This document shows, in pieces, positions 6,386 through 14,035 of a stretch of DNA of 31,030 bases. This DNA is from CAYLHS01 sp964383535. GTDB lineage: Bacteria; Actinomycetota; Acidimicrobiia; Spongiisociales; UBA4744. Numbering within the stretch: the first letter of the stretch is position 1; the number at the start of each line of letters is the position of its first letter. The notes under the pieces were generated by a model. The model was not told where the DNA came from. It did not search any database and saw nothing but the letters and a program-made list of their open reading frames with translations. The stretch lies in NCBI GenBank assembly GCA_964383535.1, contig CAYLHS010000020.1, forward strand, positions 1 to 31,030, written 5' to 3'. Made by a program: the position numbers and the translations under genes.

Positions 6386-7393
6386 TCACCGGGGTCGGGT
6401 CACCGACTTCGGTGGATCCATCCCGACAACCCTGTGTGGCTCATAGGGGGCTTCCAGGGACGCGATCTCCTCGGGGTCCAACTCGAGATCGACGGCTGCG
6501 GCAGCGTCGTCCAGATAGGTGAGTCTCGTCGCGCCGACGATGGGTGCGGTCACCACCGGGCGAGACAACAACCACGCGAGCGCTACCTGCGCAGGTGGCA
6601 CTCCCCTCGCCCTCGCGATCATGCGCACCGAGTCGATCACCGCCCAATCGGACGGATGTCCGTACCAAAGCTGATCGAGCCCATCCGTCGCCGAACGCAC
6701 GGTCGAATCGTCTCCCAGACTGGTTCGAGTCCCCGCCAGCAGGCCCCTGGCCAGCGGCGACCATGGGACCACGCCGAGACCCTCCTCCTCACAGAGTGGC
6801 AACATTTCTCGCTCTTCTTCTCGGTAGATCAGGTTGTAGTGATTCTGCATCGAGACGAACCGCGCCCATCCGTTGCGTTCCGAAACCGAGAGTGCACGCA
6901 TCAGCTGGTACGCGTACATGGAGCTTGCTCCGAGGTAGCGCACCTTCCCCGACCGAACAAGGTGATCGAGTGCCGCGAGCGTCTCGTCGATCGGAGTCGA
7001 AGGGTCCAATCGATGGATCTGGTAGAGGTCGATCGTCTCCACGCCGAGCCGCCGGAGACTCGCCTCGCATGCCTGCACGATGTGCTTTCGGGACAGCCCA
7101 CCCATGTTGGGTCTGGTCGACATGGGGAAGAAGACCTTCGTGGCGAGCACGATCTCGTCGAGATCCGCGTACTCCCGTAGCCACCTGCCTGTCACCTCTT
7201 CGCTGACACCGAGTGAGTACATGTCTGCGGTGTCGAAGAACGTGATACCGAGTTCGATCGCCTTGCGGAAGAAGGGTTCCGATGCCTCGCTGTCGAGTAC
7301 CCACGGACGCCACTCTGGCGTTCCATAGGACATGCATCCGAGTGCGATGCGAGAGACCTGAAGACCCGAGGTGCCGAGTGTCGAGTATTGCAT
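6386..7393 (-). CDS. Aldo/keto reductase
   Basis: A 335-residue NADPH-dependent (beta/alpha)8 oxidoreductase. The catalytic tetrad is visible: Asp54 and Tyr59 in FFDTADMYS, Lys86 in LATKVFF and His127 in YQIHRLDP. The cofactor segment IVGATRLTYLDDAA near the C terminus matches the tail of AKR families related to YdhF/YajO-type and potassium-channel beta-subunit-like reductases. It reduces aldehydes or ketones to alcohols; the substrate is unknown. The ATG at 7393 is chosen by homology to the usual start (MQYSTLGTSGLQVS) and has TAGGCT 7 nt upstream, so a leaderless mRNA is likely. It is divergent from the MBL-fold gene. Confidence 0.92.
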   Translation of the reverse strand: MQYSTLGTSGLQVSRIALGCMSYGTPEWRPWVLDSEASEPFFRKAIELGITFFDTADMYSLGVSEEVTGRWLREYADLDEIVLATKVFFPMSTRPNMGGLSRKHIVQACEASLRRLGVETIDLYQIHRLDPSTPIDETLAALDHLVRSGKVRYLGASSMYAYQLMRALSVSERNGWARFVSMQNHYNLIYREEEREMLPLCEEEGLGVVPWSPLARGLLAGTRTSLGDDSTVRSATDGLDQLWYGHPSDWAVIDSVRMIARARGVPPAQVALAWLLSRPVVTAPIVGATRLTYLDDAAAAVDLELDPEEIASLEAPYEPHRVVGMDPPKSVTRPR

Positions 7394-7400
7394 GCGGTCG

Positions 7401-7406
7401 AGCCTA
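7401..7406 (-). promoter_or_regulatory. Candidate leaderless -10 (TAGGCT) of the aldo/keto reductase
   Basis: TAGGCT on the minus strand ends 7 nt before the ATG at 7393; there is no Shine-Dalgarno sequence. It is part of the palindrome GCCTAGGC (7402-7409) within the 57-bp divergent spacer. Confidence 0.45.
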
Positions 7407-7438
7407 GGCCTTGATTCAGGGAATGCTCGCGCTGCCGG

Positions 7439-7444
7439 TAGCCT
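7439..7444 (+). promoter_or_regulatory. Candidate leaderless -10 (TAGCCT) of the MBL-fold gene
   Basis: TAGCCT ends 6 nt before the GTG at 7451, with no ribosome binding site in between. No good -35 at the usual distance. Confidence 0.45.
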
Positions 7445-7450
7445 GAGCGT

Positions 7451-8803
7451 GTGAAGCTCCACTTCCTGGGCGCGACGGGGACCGTCACTGGGTCGAAGTA
7501 CCTGGTGGAGGAAGAAGGAGCCCGCATCCTGGTGGATTGTGGGCTCTTCCAGGGTTACAAACATCTCCGGAAGCGGAACTGGGCGCCATTTCCCGTCGAC
7601 CCGTCCTCTCTGGACGCTGTCGTCATCACCCACGCCCACCTGGACCACACGGGATACCTCCCTCTTCTCGTCAAGAAGGGATTCTCGGGACCGATCTACG
7701 CGACCCCGGCAACCGCGGCGCTCGCGGGCATCCTGCTGCCGGACAGCGGACGAATCCAAGAGGAAGACGCCGAGTACGCCAACAAGAAGGGCTACTCGAG
7801 GCACGAGCCGGCCCTGCCTCTCTACACGGAGGCCGATGCCGTTTCGTCACTTTCCCACTTCTCCCCCATCGAGCTTCACCACGATGTCCGGCTCGGGCCG
7901 GCGCTCTCGTTCAGGTACCTACGCGCCGGCCACATTCTCGGCGCAGCGATGGTACGCCTGAGCGGTGAGACGTCGTTGGGCTTCACCGGAGACCTCGGAC
8001 GATTCGATGATCCTGTCATTCCTCCCCCCGAGTCGGGGCTCGATGTCGAGCATCTCGTATGTGAGTCCACTTACGGCAACCGGCTCCACGAGCACGAGGA
8101 TGTCAGGGAACGTCTCAAGAACATCATCACCGGGACGTTCGAGAGAGGCGGCATCGTCCTCATCCCTTCTTTCGCCGTCGGTCGCGCCCAGACAGTCCTC
8201 TACCTCGTCCACAACCTCATGGAACAAGGCTCGATTCCGAAGCAGCCCGTCTATCTGAACAGCCCAATGGCGGTGCGGGCAACGGACCTCTACCTGCGCT
8301 TCCCCCACGACCATCGGCTGGGTGAAGCGGAGATGGTCGACATGGAACGCGACATCCACCTGGTGAGGTCGGTTGAGGAGTCCAAACAGATCAACCATCT
8401 CCAGGGTCCCGCTGTGGTCGTCTCGGCATCAGGCATGCTCACAGGCGGCCGGGTCCTCCATCACCTCCGGTTCATGGCTCCGGACCCGCGGAACACGCTC
8501 GTCATGGTCGGCTACCAGGCGGCTGGGACCAGGGGCCGACGAATCCTCGACGGCGAGGAGAAGGTCAAGGTGCACGGCGAATGGGTGCCGATCAACTGTG
8601 AGGTCGAGGACATCGGCGGACTCTCGGCGCACGCCGACGCCGACGAGATCCTCCACTTCCTCCGCACGCTGGCTCACCACCCACAATCGATGTACCTCAC
8701 CCATGGCGAACCGGACTCGGCAGAAGCCCTCAGAGTGCGTATTCAGCACGAACTCGGTTGGGAAGCGGAGGCGCCTGTCCTTGGCGAGGTCGTCACGCTC
8801 TAG
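7451..8803 (+). CDS. MBL-fold metallo-hydrolase with beta-CASP domain (RNA-processing type)
   Basis: A 450-residue protein. The metallo-beta-lactamase motif THAHLDHTG (His61, His63, Asp65, His66) is near the N terminus, followed by RAGHILGAAM and GFTGDLGR, which give further metal ligands. The middle holds a beta-CASP domain (FAVGRAQTVLYL, VVSASGML for motif B), and the end has the RMK-like part GGLSAHADADEI and YLTHGEP. This is the YSH1/CPSF73-like bacterial group of predicted exo- or endoribonucleases. The start is GTG 7451, supported by MKLHFLGATGTVTGS, the standard opening. The end overlaps the convergent pirin gene by 4 nt. Confidence 0.92.
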   Translation: MKLHFLGATGTVTGSKYLVEEEGARILVDCGLFQGYKHLRKRNWAPFPVDPSSLDAVVITHAHLDHTGYLPLLVKKGFSGPIYATPATAALAGILLPDSGRIQEEDAEYANKKGYSRHEPALPLYTEADAVSSLSHFSPIELHHDVRLGPALSFRYLRAGHILGAAMVRLSGETSLGFTGDLGRFDDPVIPPPESGLDVEHLVCESTYGNRLHEHEDVRERLKNIITGTFERGGIVLIPSFAVGRAQTVLYLVHNLMEQGSIPKQPVYLNSPMAVRATDLYLRFPHDHRLGEAEMVDMERDIHLVRSVEESKQINHLQGPAVVVSASGMLTGGRVLHHLRFMAPDPRNTLVMVGYQAAGTRGRRILDGEEKVKVHGEWVPINCEVEDIGGLSAHADADEILHFLRTLAHHPQSMYLTHGEPDSAEALRVRIQHELGWEAEAPVLGEVVTL

Positions 8804-9693
8804 GAGCGATCGGCTCGGAGTGTCCCTTCTGGTTCGATGCTGCCCATCCGGCCGGACTGGTAGTCCGAAATGGCCTGGGCAATCTCGGCCCGAGTATTCA
8901 TGACGAATGGGCCGTACCGGACGACGGGCTCGTCGATCCGTGGCCCCGCTCCCACCATGGCTTCCAGACCCGCACTACCCGCAGCGGTGTGGATCGTACC
9001 GGCGCCCTCGTCGAACAGCACGACCTCCCCGCCACGGACCTTCACGCCAGGAACCCCCACGATTCCATTGCCACGGAAGATGTAGAGGAACGCGACGAGC
9101 GCGGGGTCCACGTCGATGTCCGTTGCACCGTGTGGAACGAGCGAGAGATGTGCGTATGTGATTGGCACGTGTGTCTCGGCCGGTCCGAGTGCGCCCGCGA
9201 CGTTACCGGACACGACGATGAGGCTTCCACCCTCGAACTCGACCCTTGGGAAGTCGTCGCTCGTGAGTTCCTGATACCGAGGTCGACGCATCTTCGCAGT
9301 CGCGGGCAGATTGACCCAGAGCTGGAATCCGTGAGTGCGTCCACCGTCGCGAAGGATCGGCTCGGACGGCATCTCCGAATGGACGATTCCGGCACCAGCG
9401 GTCATCCACTGGACGTCGCCTGGCGTGATGAGCCCGCGGTTCCCCACCGAATCCTTGTGTTCGAGCTCACCGTCCAGCATGTAGGTGACCGTCTCGAAGC
9501 CACGATGCGGATGGTCTGGCGCGCCTTTGGCTTCGCCGGGAGCGTTGTCCGATGGCCCCATCTCATCGAGGAGGAGAAACGGCCCGAAGTGGTCGAGCTC
9601 GAAGGTCGGAAATGGACGACGAACTCTGAAGCCTGCTCCCTCCAGTGTGTTCGTCGAGCCGAGATGGCTCTTTGGTTCGCGAAGCTCGGTCAT
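8800..9693 (-). CDS. Pirin-family protein
   Basis: A 297-residue bicupin. The N-terminal cupin has all four metal ligands of pirins: His61 and His63 in DHPHRGFETVTY, and His105 and Glu107 in GIVHSEMPS. FELDHFGPFLLLDEMGP is the family's opening signature. Bacterial pirins act as quercetin 2,3-dioxygenases or as modulators of central enzymes and regulators; which applies here is unknown. The ATG at 9693 fits the family start. It follows the MEMO1-like gene by 43 nt on the same strand, so co-transcription is possible. Confidence 0.92.
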   Translation of the reverse strand: MTELREPKSHLGSTNTLEGAGFRVRRPFPTFELDHFGPFLLLDEMGPSDNAPGEAKGAPDHPHRGFETVTYMLDGELEHKDSVGNRGLITPGDVQWMTAGAGIVHSEMPSEPILRDGGRTHGFQLWVNLPATAKMRRPRYQELTSDDFPRVEFEGGSLIVVSGNVAGALGPAETHVPITYAHLSLVPHGATDIDVDPALVAFLYIFRGNGIVGVPGVKVRGGEVVLFDEGAGTIHTAAGSAGLEAMVGAGPRIDEPVVRYGPFVMNTRAEIAQAISDYQSGRMGSIEPEGTLRADRS

Positions 9694-9736
9694 ATATCGA
9701 ACAACCCCTCACAGGAAGATGCTGTTCCCGACCAAT

Positions 9737-10489
9737 CTATCCGATCCAGAACGCTCCGTACCCGACAACTCGGTCGCGATCCCCCTGTGTGTCACCAGAA
9801 TTGCGGAGGTCGAGGATTCGTACCTGGAGGTCGTGACGTCTGGCGTGGACGAGAACTCCTTGGATGCCCCGGAGTCCGCAGGCATCCTTCGGCCCGAGTC
9901 GCTCCCCGGTTCGCTGCCGGATTGCTTCGGCCGTCTCCTCGTCGATGAATTGCGCCTGATCGTATGGAAGGTAGTGGGACAGATCGGAGCTGACGACGAT
10001 CAATACTGATGGGTCGGTCGCATAGGGATCGAGGGCTTCGGCGACCTCCCGCGGGTGTGCGTTCCCCACGACGAGTGGCACGATGTCGAAGTCCGTGAGT
10101 ACCACCTGAAGGAAGGGCAGCTGCACCTCGAGCGAGTGTTCACGTGCGTGTGCTGCGGGTAGCGCAGGGAATTCTCCGCCGTGAACGGGAACATCCCCGA
10201 GCGGGGTCCGGAACGCTTCTACTCCCGGAGTCGCCAGGCCTCGAAAACCCACGAAATGCGATGGACCCACCATGACGACTCGACTGACCTGTTCGGAGTG
10301 AATCGTCACATAGCCGCTGGCTGCGACCGGTCCCGAGTAGGCGTACCCGGCGTGGGGGACGATGAGCGCCCGAGGATGCGAATCGGCTCGCACCGGAGCC
10401 GCGGCCAGGAACTCCTCGACCAGACTCCTGAGGCGCTGCGGGTCCGCCGGATAAAAGGTGCCGGCGACGACCGGAAGACGGACGTTCAC
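9737..10489 (-). CDS. MEMO1-like protein (AmmeMemoRadiSam system protein B type)
   Basis: A 250-residue MEMO1-family protein. VNVRLPVVAGTFYPADP is the conserved start. Metal-type ligands known from human MEMO1 are kept: His46 in VPHAGYAYSG, His78 in GPSHF and Cys204 in DACGLRG; EHSLEVQLPFL and SSDLSHYLP are also conserved. The family resembles non-haem iron dioxygenases, and in many bacteria it sits with an AMMECR1 protein and a radical SAM enzyme. Neither of those is next to it here, so its pathway is unknown. The GTG start at 10489 overlaps the tail of the RNase HII region closely (stop at 10491) and has TACGAT 6 nt upstream. Confidence 0.88.
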   Translation of the reverse strand: MNVRLPVVAGTFYPADPQRLRSLVEEFLAAAPVRADSHPRALIVPHAGYAYSGPVAASGYVTIHSEQVSRVVMVGPSHFVGFRGLATPGVEAFRTPLGDVPVHGGEFPALPAAHAREHSLEVQLPFLQVVLTDFDIVPLVVGNAHPREVAEALDPYATDPSVLIVVSSDLSHYLPYDQAQFIDEETAEAIRQRTGERLGPKDACGLRGIQGVLVHARRHDLQVRILDLRNSGDTQGDRDRVVGYGAFWIG

Positions 10490-10490
10490 A

Positions 10491-11129
10491 TCACGATCGT
10501 ACCGGTTCTCTCGTCCACGCGAGGTTGTCCATGAACACCCATGACGTGCGGTGCTCGACCGACGGGCCCCATGCATGGAGTGCGGCCTTGTGCGTTGGGC
10601 TGGGGTATCCCTTGTTGTGAGCGAAGTCGTACCAGGGGAGTTCGGAAGAGATGCCTCTCATGTGCCTGTCTCGGGTCACCTTTGCCAGAATGGAAGCGGC
10701 CGCGATCGCCAGGGAGACCCGGTCGCCCCGCACGATCGTCCGGGTCGTGCCCCTGTTCACGAAGTCCCACTTGCCGTCCACGAGCACTACGTCCGGCCGT
10801 TGCGCGAGGCCGTCCAATGCACGCGCAGCGGCAAGTCGTTGTGCCATCGACATGCCGAGGCGGTCACACTCCCCCGCGTCCACATGTCCGACTGCCCAAT
10901 CGGTACACCAGTCGGCGACCCGATCGAACAGCTCTTCCCGTTGAAGCTCGGACAGCAGCTTCGAATCACGAATCCGGTAGATGCGCCGGTCCGATGGAAT
11001 GACGGCGACAGCGACCGTAAGTGGTCCCGCCCACGAACCTCGCCCCACCTCGTCGATGCCCGCAACCAGTTCGGCGCCGGACTCCCAGTAGCCTCGCTCC
11101 ATGGCCAGCGTCGGTGATGGACCCCGCAT
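10491..11129 (-). CDS. rnhB: Ribonuclease HII
   Basis: A 212-residue type 2 RNase H, which cuts the RNA strand of RNA-DNA hybrids and removes single ribonucleotides and primers. The active-site residues are visible: Asp26 and Glu27 in GIDEVGRG, Asp118 in LVDGKWDF and Asp154 in ILAKVTRDR. DSKLL and HNKGYPSPTH are further family signatures. The ATG at 11129 shares one base with the stop of yqgE-like gene (TGATG), so translation is coupled; an ATG at 11102 is the alternative. There is no Shine-Dalgarno sequence, in line with re-initiation. Confidence 0.93.
   Translation of the reverse strand: MRGPSPTLAMERGYWESGAELVAGIDEVGRGSWAGPLTVAVAVIPSDRRIYRIRDSKLLSELQREELFDRVADWCTDWAVGHVDAGECDRLGMSMAQRLAAARALDGLAQRPDVVLVDGKWDFVNRGTTRTIVRGDRVSLAIAAASILAKVTRDRHMRGISSELPWYDFAHNKGYPSPTHKAALHAWGPSVEHRTSWVFMDNLAWTREPVRS
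10496..10501 (-). promoter_or_regulatory. Candidate leaderless -10 (TACGAT) of the MEMO1-like gene
   Basis: TACGAT on the minus strand ends 6 nt before GTG 10489, inside the last codons of rnhB. This suggests that the gene has its own promoter in addition to read-through. Confidence 0.45.
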
Positions 11130-11671
11130 CAGTTCAGCGATGGGTCGAGCGGATAGTCTGCAAAGAGGGCGACATCGGATCGTTGCCGCCGAAGTACGGA
11201 GGACCAGGCGAGGTTGGTGCTGGTCACATCCCCTTGCTCGCGTCCGACCACGAACCACCCGCCATCGGCGATCTCGTCGTCGAGCTGCCGAGGTCCCCAC
11301 CCCGCGTATCCTGCGAACACTCTCACCCACCTGAGACCGGGAAGATCATCCGGTCGGCCGTTGAGGTCTACCAGACCGACGTCGTGGGAGATCGGCGTCC
11401 ACAGATCATCCGGCACATCTCCTCCGCCGATACCGATGGCCGACTCGGGCTCGACGGGACCTCCGACCCCGACCGTCCTCGGCGGAGGCGTCAGTTCGGC
11501 CCATCGGGGGAGGTAGGTGTCGACAGGGATTGTCGAGCCACGGTTCAGCACCACACCTACGGCGCCCTCTGGACCGTACTGGCACATCAGGACGACTGTT
11601 CGAGCGAAGTTCGGGTCGATGATGGTGGGCGTTGCCACCAGGAGGTCCCCATTGCTCAGCACGGCCACCAT
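11129..11671 (-). CDS. YqgE/AlgH family protein (UPF0301)
   Basis: A 180-residue protein. SNGDLLVATPTIIDPNFARTVVL is the conserved N-terminal signature of YqgE/AlgH, and GAVGVVLNRG and VFAGYAGWGPRQLDDEI follow in order. The molecular role is not settled; AlgH was named from alginate regulation in Pseudomonas. The ATG at 11671 places the signature at the very start as in relatives; a GTG at 11701 would add ten non-conserved residues. It is coupled to rnhB downstream. It is divergent from the GNAT gene across a palindrome. Confidence 0.88.
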   Translation of the reverse strand: MVAVLSNGDLLVATPTIIDPNFARTVVLMCQYGPEGAVGVVLNRGSTIPVDTYLPRWAELTPPPRTVGVGGPVEPESAIGIGGGDVPDDLWTPISHDVGLVDLNGRPDDLPGLRWVRVFAGYAGWGPRQLDDEIADGGWFVVGREQGDVTSTNLAWSSVLRRQRSDVALFADYPLDPSLN

Positions 11672-11721
11672 GTTGGCACGTTCGTGTGTGGACGCCACCA
11701 CTTCGGCAACGCACGAACCAC

Positions 11722-11739
11722 GTTCTCAAGAACTAGGTT
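11722..11739. promoter_or_regulatory. GTTCT-CA-AGAAC palindrome next to a leaderless -10
   Basis: GTTCT (11722-11726) and AGAAC (11729-11733) form a perfect inverted repeat that directly abuts TAGGTT (11734-11739), the likely -10 of the GNAT gene, which starts 6 nt later. It lies between divergent genes and could be a repressor site. It is not the GAAC-N4-GTTC form of actinobacterial SOS boxes. Confidence 0.4.
11734..11739 (+). promoter_or_regulatory. Candidate leaderless -10 (TAGGTT) of the GNAT/add operon
   Basis: TAGGTT ends 6 nt before GTG 11746. The gap is GGAGGT, which by itself would be a ribosome binding site placed too close to the start, so leaderless reading is favoured. Confidence 0.45.
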
Positions 11740-11745
11740 GGAGGT

Positions 11746-12228
11746 GTGAAGGTACGCAGGGCCCGGAAGGCAGACTTGGGTGCGATCGCGCATGTCGCCG
11801 GAGTTGTCTGGCGGACCTCGTATGCGGACCTCCTCGACTCGGACACCATCGAGCACTGGTTGAAGACCGCGTACTCCGAAGCGAGCCTCGAACAGCGGCT
11901 CCAGGACCATCCCATATTCGTCGTGCAAGTCGACGGCCTGATCGCCTCATTCGCCGACGTCTATGTGCAGGAGAACACGATCGTGATTGGCGCTCTCTGC
12001 ACCCATCCCGAGTATCGGCGTCTGGGGGTGGCGTCCACACTTCTCGACAAAGCCCGTTCGCTCGCTCCGTCGTTGCCGCTCACGGCCGATCTCCTGCTCG
12101 GGAACAAGGTGGCCGAACGCTTCGTCGAGCATCTGGGATTCAGACCGGGGGAAACGCTCGAAGTACATCTGTACGGCAAACCAATCATGGAGCGACGTTG
12201 GTGGATCGAGCCGTCCCTCATCTCGTGA
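11746..12228 (+). CDS. GNAT-family N-acetyltransferase
   Basis: A 160-residue GNAT acetyltransferase that transfers acetyl from acetyl-CoA to an amine. The acetyl-CoA pyrophosphate loop is YRRLGVASTLL (about residues 90-100), the actinobacterial variant of R/QxxGxG/A. It is preceded by the beta-strand IGALCTHPE, and AERFVEHLGFRPGE is the usual C-terminal motif. The acceptor is unknown. GTG 11746 has GGAGG overlapping the 6-nt gap from TAGGTT, so it could be read either leaderless or with a ribosome binding site. Its stop overlaps the adenosine deaminase start by GTGA, which ties the two genes functionally. Confidence 0.85.
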   Translation: MKVRRARKADLGAIAHVAGVVWRTSYADLLDSDTIEHWLKTAYSEASLEQRLQDHPIFVVQVDGLIASFADVYVQENTIVIGALCTHPEYRRLGVASTLLDKARSLAPSLPLTADLLLGNKVAERFVEHLGFRPGETLEVHLYGKPIMERRWWIEPSLIS

Positions 12229-13253
12229 AGATCCTCCCGAAGGTCCTGCTGCACGACCATCTCGATGGAGGGCCGCGCATCGAGACGGTGCTCGATCTCG
12301 CTGAAGCCGTCGGATACTCGGCCCTTCCTGCGCCCAATGGGCCGGAGCTCGCCGACTGGTTCGACCAGTCCCGATCCGGCTCGCTCGCCACATATCTGGA
12401 AGCCTTCGCGCACACGATCGGCGTGATGCAGACGGCAGACGCCCTCCATCGTGTCGCATACGAGGCAGTGATCGACACTGCGGCCGACGGAGTGGTCTAC
12501 GCGGAATTCCGATTCGCTCCCTTCAACCATCTCCAGGAAGGCCTCGATCCGAAGGAAGTCGTGGATGCGGTGCTCGCCGGTCTCTCCGACGGCAGTCGCG
12601 AGACCGGCATGTCGACCGGGCTCATCCTCGACGCGATGCGCCAGCGCGACCTCTCCACTCAGGCCGCGAGGCTCGCTGTCGCGTTCTCCCATCGCGGCGT
12701 CGTTGGATTCGATCTCGCCGGCCCAGAGCGAGGGTTCCCTGCCGATCATCATCTCGTCGCTTGTCGGATGGCAAGAGAGGCAAACATCGGCTTGAGCATC
12801 CATGCAGGAGAGGCCGACGGTCCCCACAGTATCTGGACAGCATTGCAGCGCTGCGGTGCACACCGGGTGGGCCACGGCGTCCACATCATCGACGATTGCG
12901 TCGTGGAACATGGAGAGATCGTCAAGCTCGGTCCGCTGGCGCAGTATGTGCGAGACTTCGGGGTTCCTCTGGAGGTGTGTCCCACCTCGAACCTTCACAC
13001 CGGGAGCTGGACACCGGACACGCATCCTGTGGGTGCGCTGTATCGATCGGGGTTCACGATCACGCTCAATACGGACAACCGGCTCATGAGCCGAACGACG
13101 CTCTCGGACGAGTTTCGTCTCGTCGTCGACCACCAGGGGTTCACGATCGATGACCTTCTGCGCGTCACCGAGCACGCACTGAAGGCGTCCTTCGCTCCAC
13201 TTCCCCTCAAGCGTGAGCTCCTCCAGGACAGGATCCTCCCGGGCTACGCCTGA
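12225..13253 (+). CDS. add: Adenosine deaminase
   Basis: A 342-residue zinc enzyme that converts adenosine to inosine in purine salvage. The first zinc ligands are in VLLHDHLDGG (His10, His12), then SIHAGEADG (His193, catalytic Glu196), HRVGHGVH (catalytic His217) and the last zinc Asp in TLNTDNRLMS (Asp284). Most adenosine deaminases have NTDD here; NTDN is the form usual in actinobacterial Add proteins, so it is not a defect. GTG 12225 overlaps the GNAT stop (GTGA) and puts the HxH motif at the normal distance from the N terminus. A GTG at 12201 is possible. The inosine formed could feed the hypoxanthine phosphoribosyltransferase encoded at 20461-21015 after phosphorolysis. Confidence 0.93.
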   Translation: MKILPKVLLHDHLDGGPRIETVLDLAEAVGYSALPAPNGPELADWFDQSRSGSLATYLEAFAHTIGVMQTADALHRVAYEAVIDTAADGVVYAEFRFAPFNHLQEGLDPKEVVDAVLAGLSDGSRETGMSTGLILDAMRQRDLSTQAARLAVAFSHRGVVGFDLAGPERGFPADHHLVACRMAREANIGLSIHAGEADGPHSIWTALQRCGAHRVGHGVHIIDDCVVEHGEIVKLGPLAQYVRDFGVPLEVCPTSNLHTGSWTPDTHPVGALYRSGFTITLNTDNRLMSRTTLSDEFRLVVDHQGFTIDDLLRVTEHALKASFAPLPLKRELLQDRILPGYA

Positions 13254-14035
13254 ATGTGCTCCCGGACCCAATCGGCAATGTCACCGAGGACCCTCGCATA
13301 GTCAGGTTCGTTGTGGCATTCGTGAAGAAAGCCTGTGTAGACGATCCTTCGGGCGTGCGGTTCGAGTAGAGCGCTCGCGGTCGGCGGTACGATCGGATCG
13401 GCAGACCCCTGAATCGTCAACGTTGGGATCCGGATCCTGTCCACGTCCCTCAGCGTATCCTCCCTGGCGCGCAGCGTCACGTAGCCCAACCTCGCTGTCG
13501 CCTTCTTCAGGACGAGGGGATCGGCGTCATAGGCGGCAGCAATCGTGCTGTCGTGGGTGAGCTGCTCGCCCTTGATCCCCGCGGCAACCGACAGCGTCGG
13601 AAGGAGCGGCCCGAGCACTTTCGACAGGGTGTGAAGCATCGGTGCGAGGTTGTCGTCCAGGGCGGGAGCGCTGGCCACGAGCATGTCCGGCTGAGGACGG
13701 TCAGATGTGGCATAGGAGGCGGCAATCAGACCCCCCAGCGAGTGGCCGTAGAGAACCCGCGTGGGAGCCTCGAGGTCCCCCAGCATGTCCTCGACATCGT
13801 CCAGGTAGTCCGACCAGAGGTTGACGTAGGCTCGACGACCTGCCGATTGGCCATGACCGCGAAGGTCGAACGCCGTCACATCCATGCCACGCTCGTTGAA
13901 GAACCGGCCCACGTGCTCATACCTGCCGGAGTGCTCACCCAGGCCATGCACGAGCAGCACCGATACGGTTGCATCGGCAACCGGCCACCGTCGAACTGCA
14001 AGCATCGTGCCGTCGCGTGCTGCTCGTTTGTCCAT
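13244..14035 (-). CDS. Alpha/beta hydrolase, monoacylglycerol-lipase-like
   Basis: A 263-residue serine hydrolase of the Hydrolase_4 (monoacylglycerol lipase) group. LLVHGLGEHSGRYEHV is the oxyanion-hole segment; the nucleophile is Ser99 in YGHSLGG, with Asp213 in QGSADPIVPP and His238 in GFLHECHNEP. AFDLRGHGQSAGRR is a further signature. It probably hydrolyses monoglycerides or lysophospholipids. The ATG at 14035 shares a base with the gcvPB stop (TGATG), and GGAGGAG stands just before it. It is the last gene of the 17-kb minus-strand run and overlaps the convergent add gene by 10 bp. Confidence 0.88.
   Translation of the reverse strand: MDKRAARDGTMLAVRRWPVADATVSVLLVHGLGEHSGRYEHVGRFFNERGMDVTAFDLRGHGQSAGRRAYVNLWSDYLDDVEDMLGDLEAPTRVLYGHSLGGLIAASYATSDRPQPDMLVASAPALDDNLAPMLHTLSKVLGPLLPTLSVAAGIKGEQLTHDSTIAAAYDADPLVLKKATARLGYVTLRAREDTLRDVDRIRIPTLTIQGSADPIVPPTASALLEPHARRIVYTGFLHECHNEPDYARVLGDIADWVREHIQA

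Noticed and set aside
8758..9948. A long plus-strand frame over the pirin gene
   Set aside because: Antisense to pirin, whose metal ligands are intact. The sequence is rich in Arg, His and Trp and has no family features.
11722..11733. SOS (LexA) box
   Set aside because: GTTCT-N2-AGAAC has the half-sites the wrong way round compared with GAAC-N4-GTTC, and the neighbouring genes are not SOS genes apart from a loose link to rnhB.
11517..12224. Long in-frame extension upstream of adenosine deaminase
   Set aside because: It crosses the yqgE-like and GNAT genes in a wrong frame; the deaminase motif HDH already stands ten residues after GTG 12225, as in relatives.
13010..13120. Defective adenosine deaminase because NTDN replaces NTDD
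   Set aside because: NTDNRLMS is the normal form in actinobacterial Add proteins; all other ligands are present.
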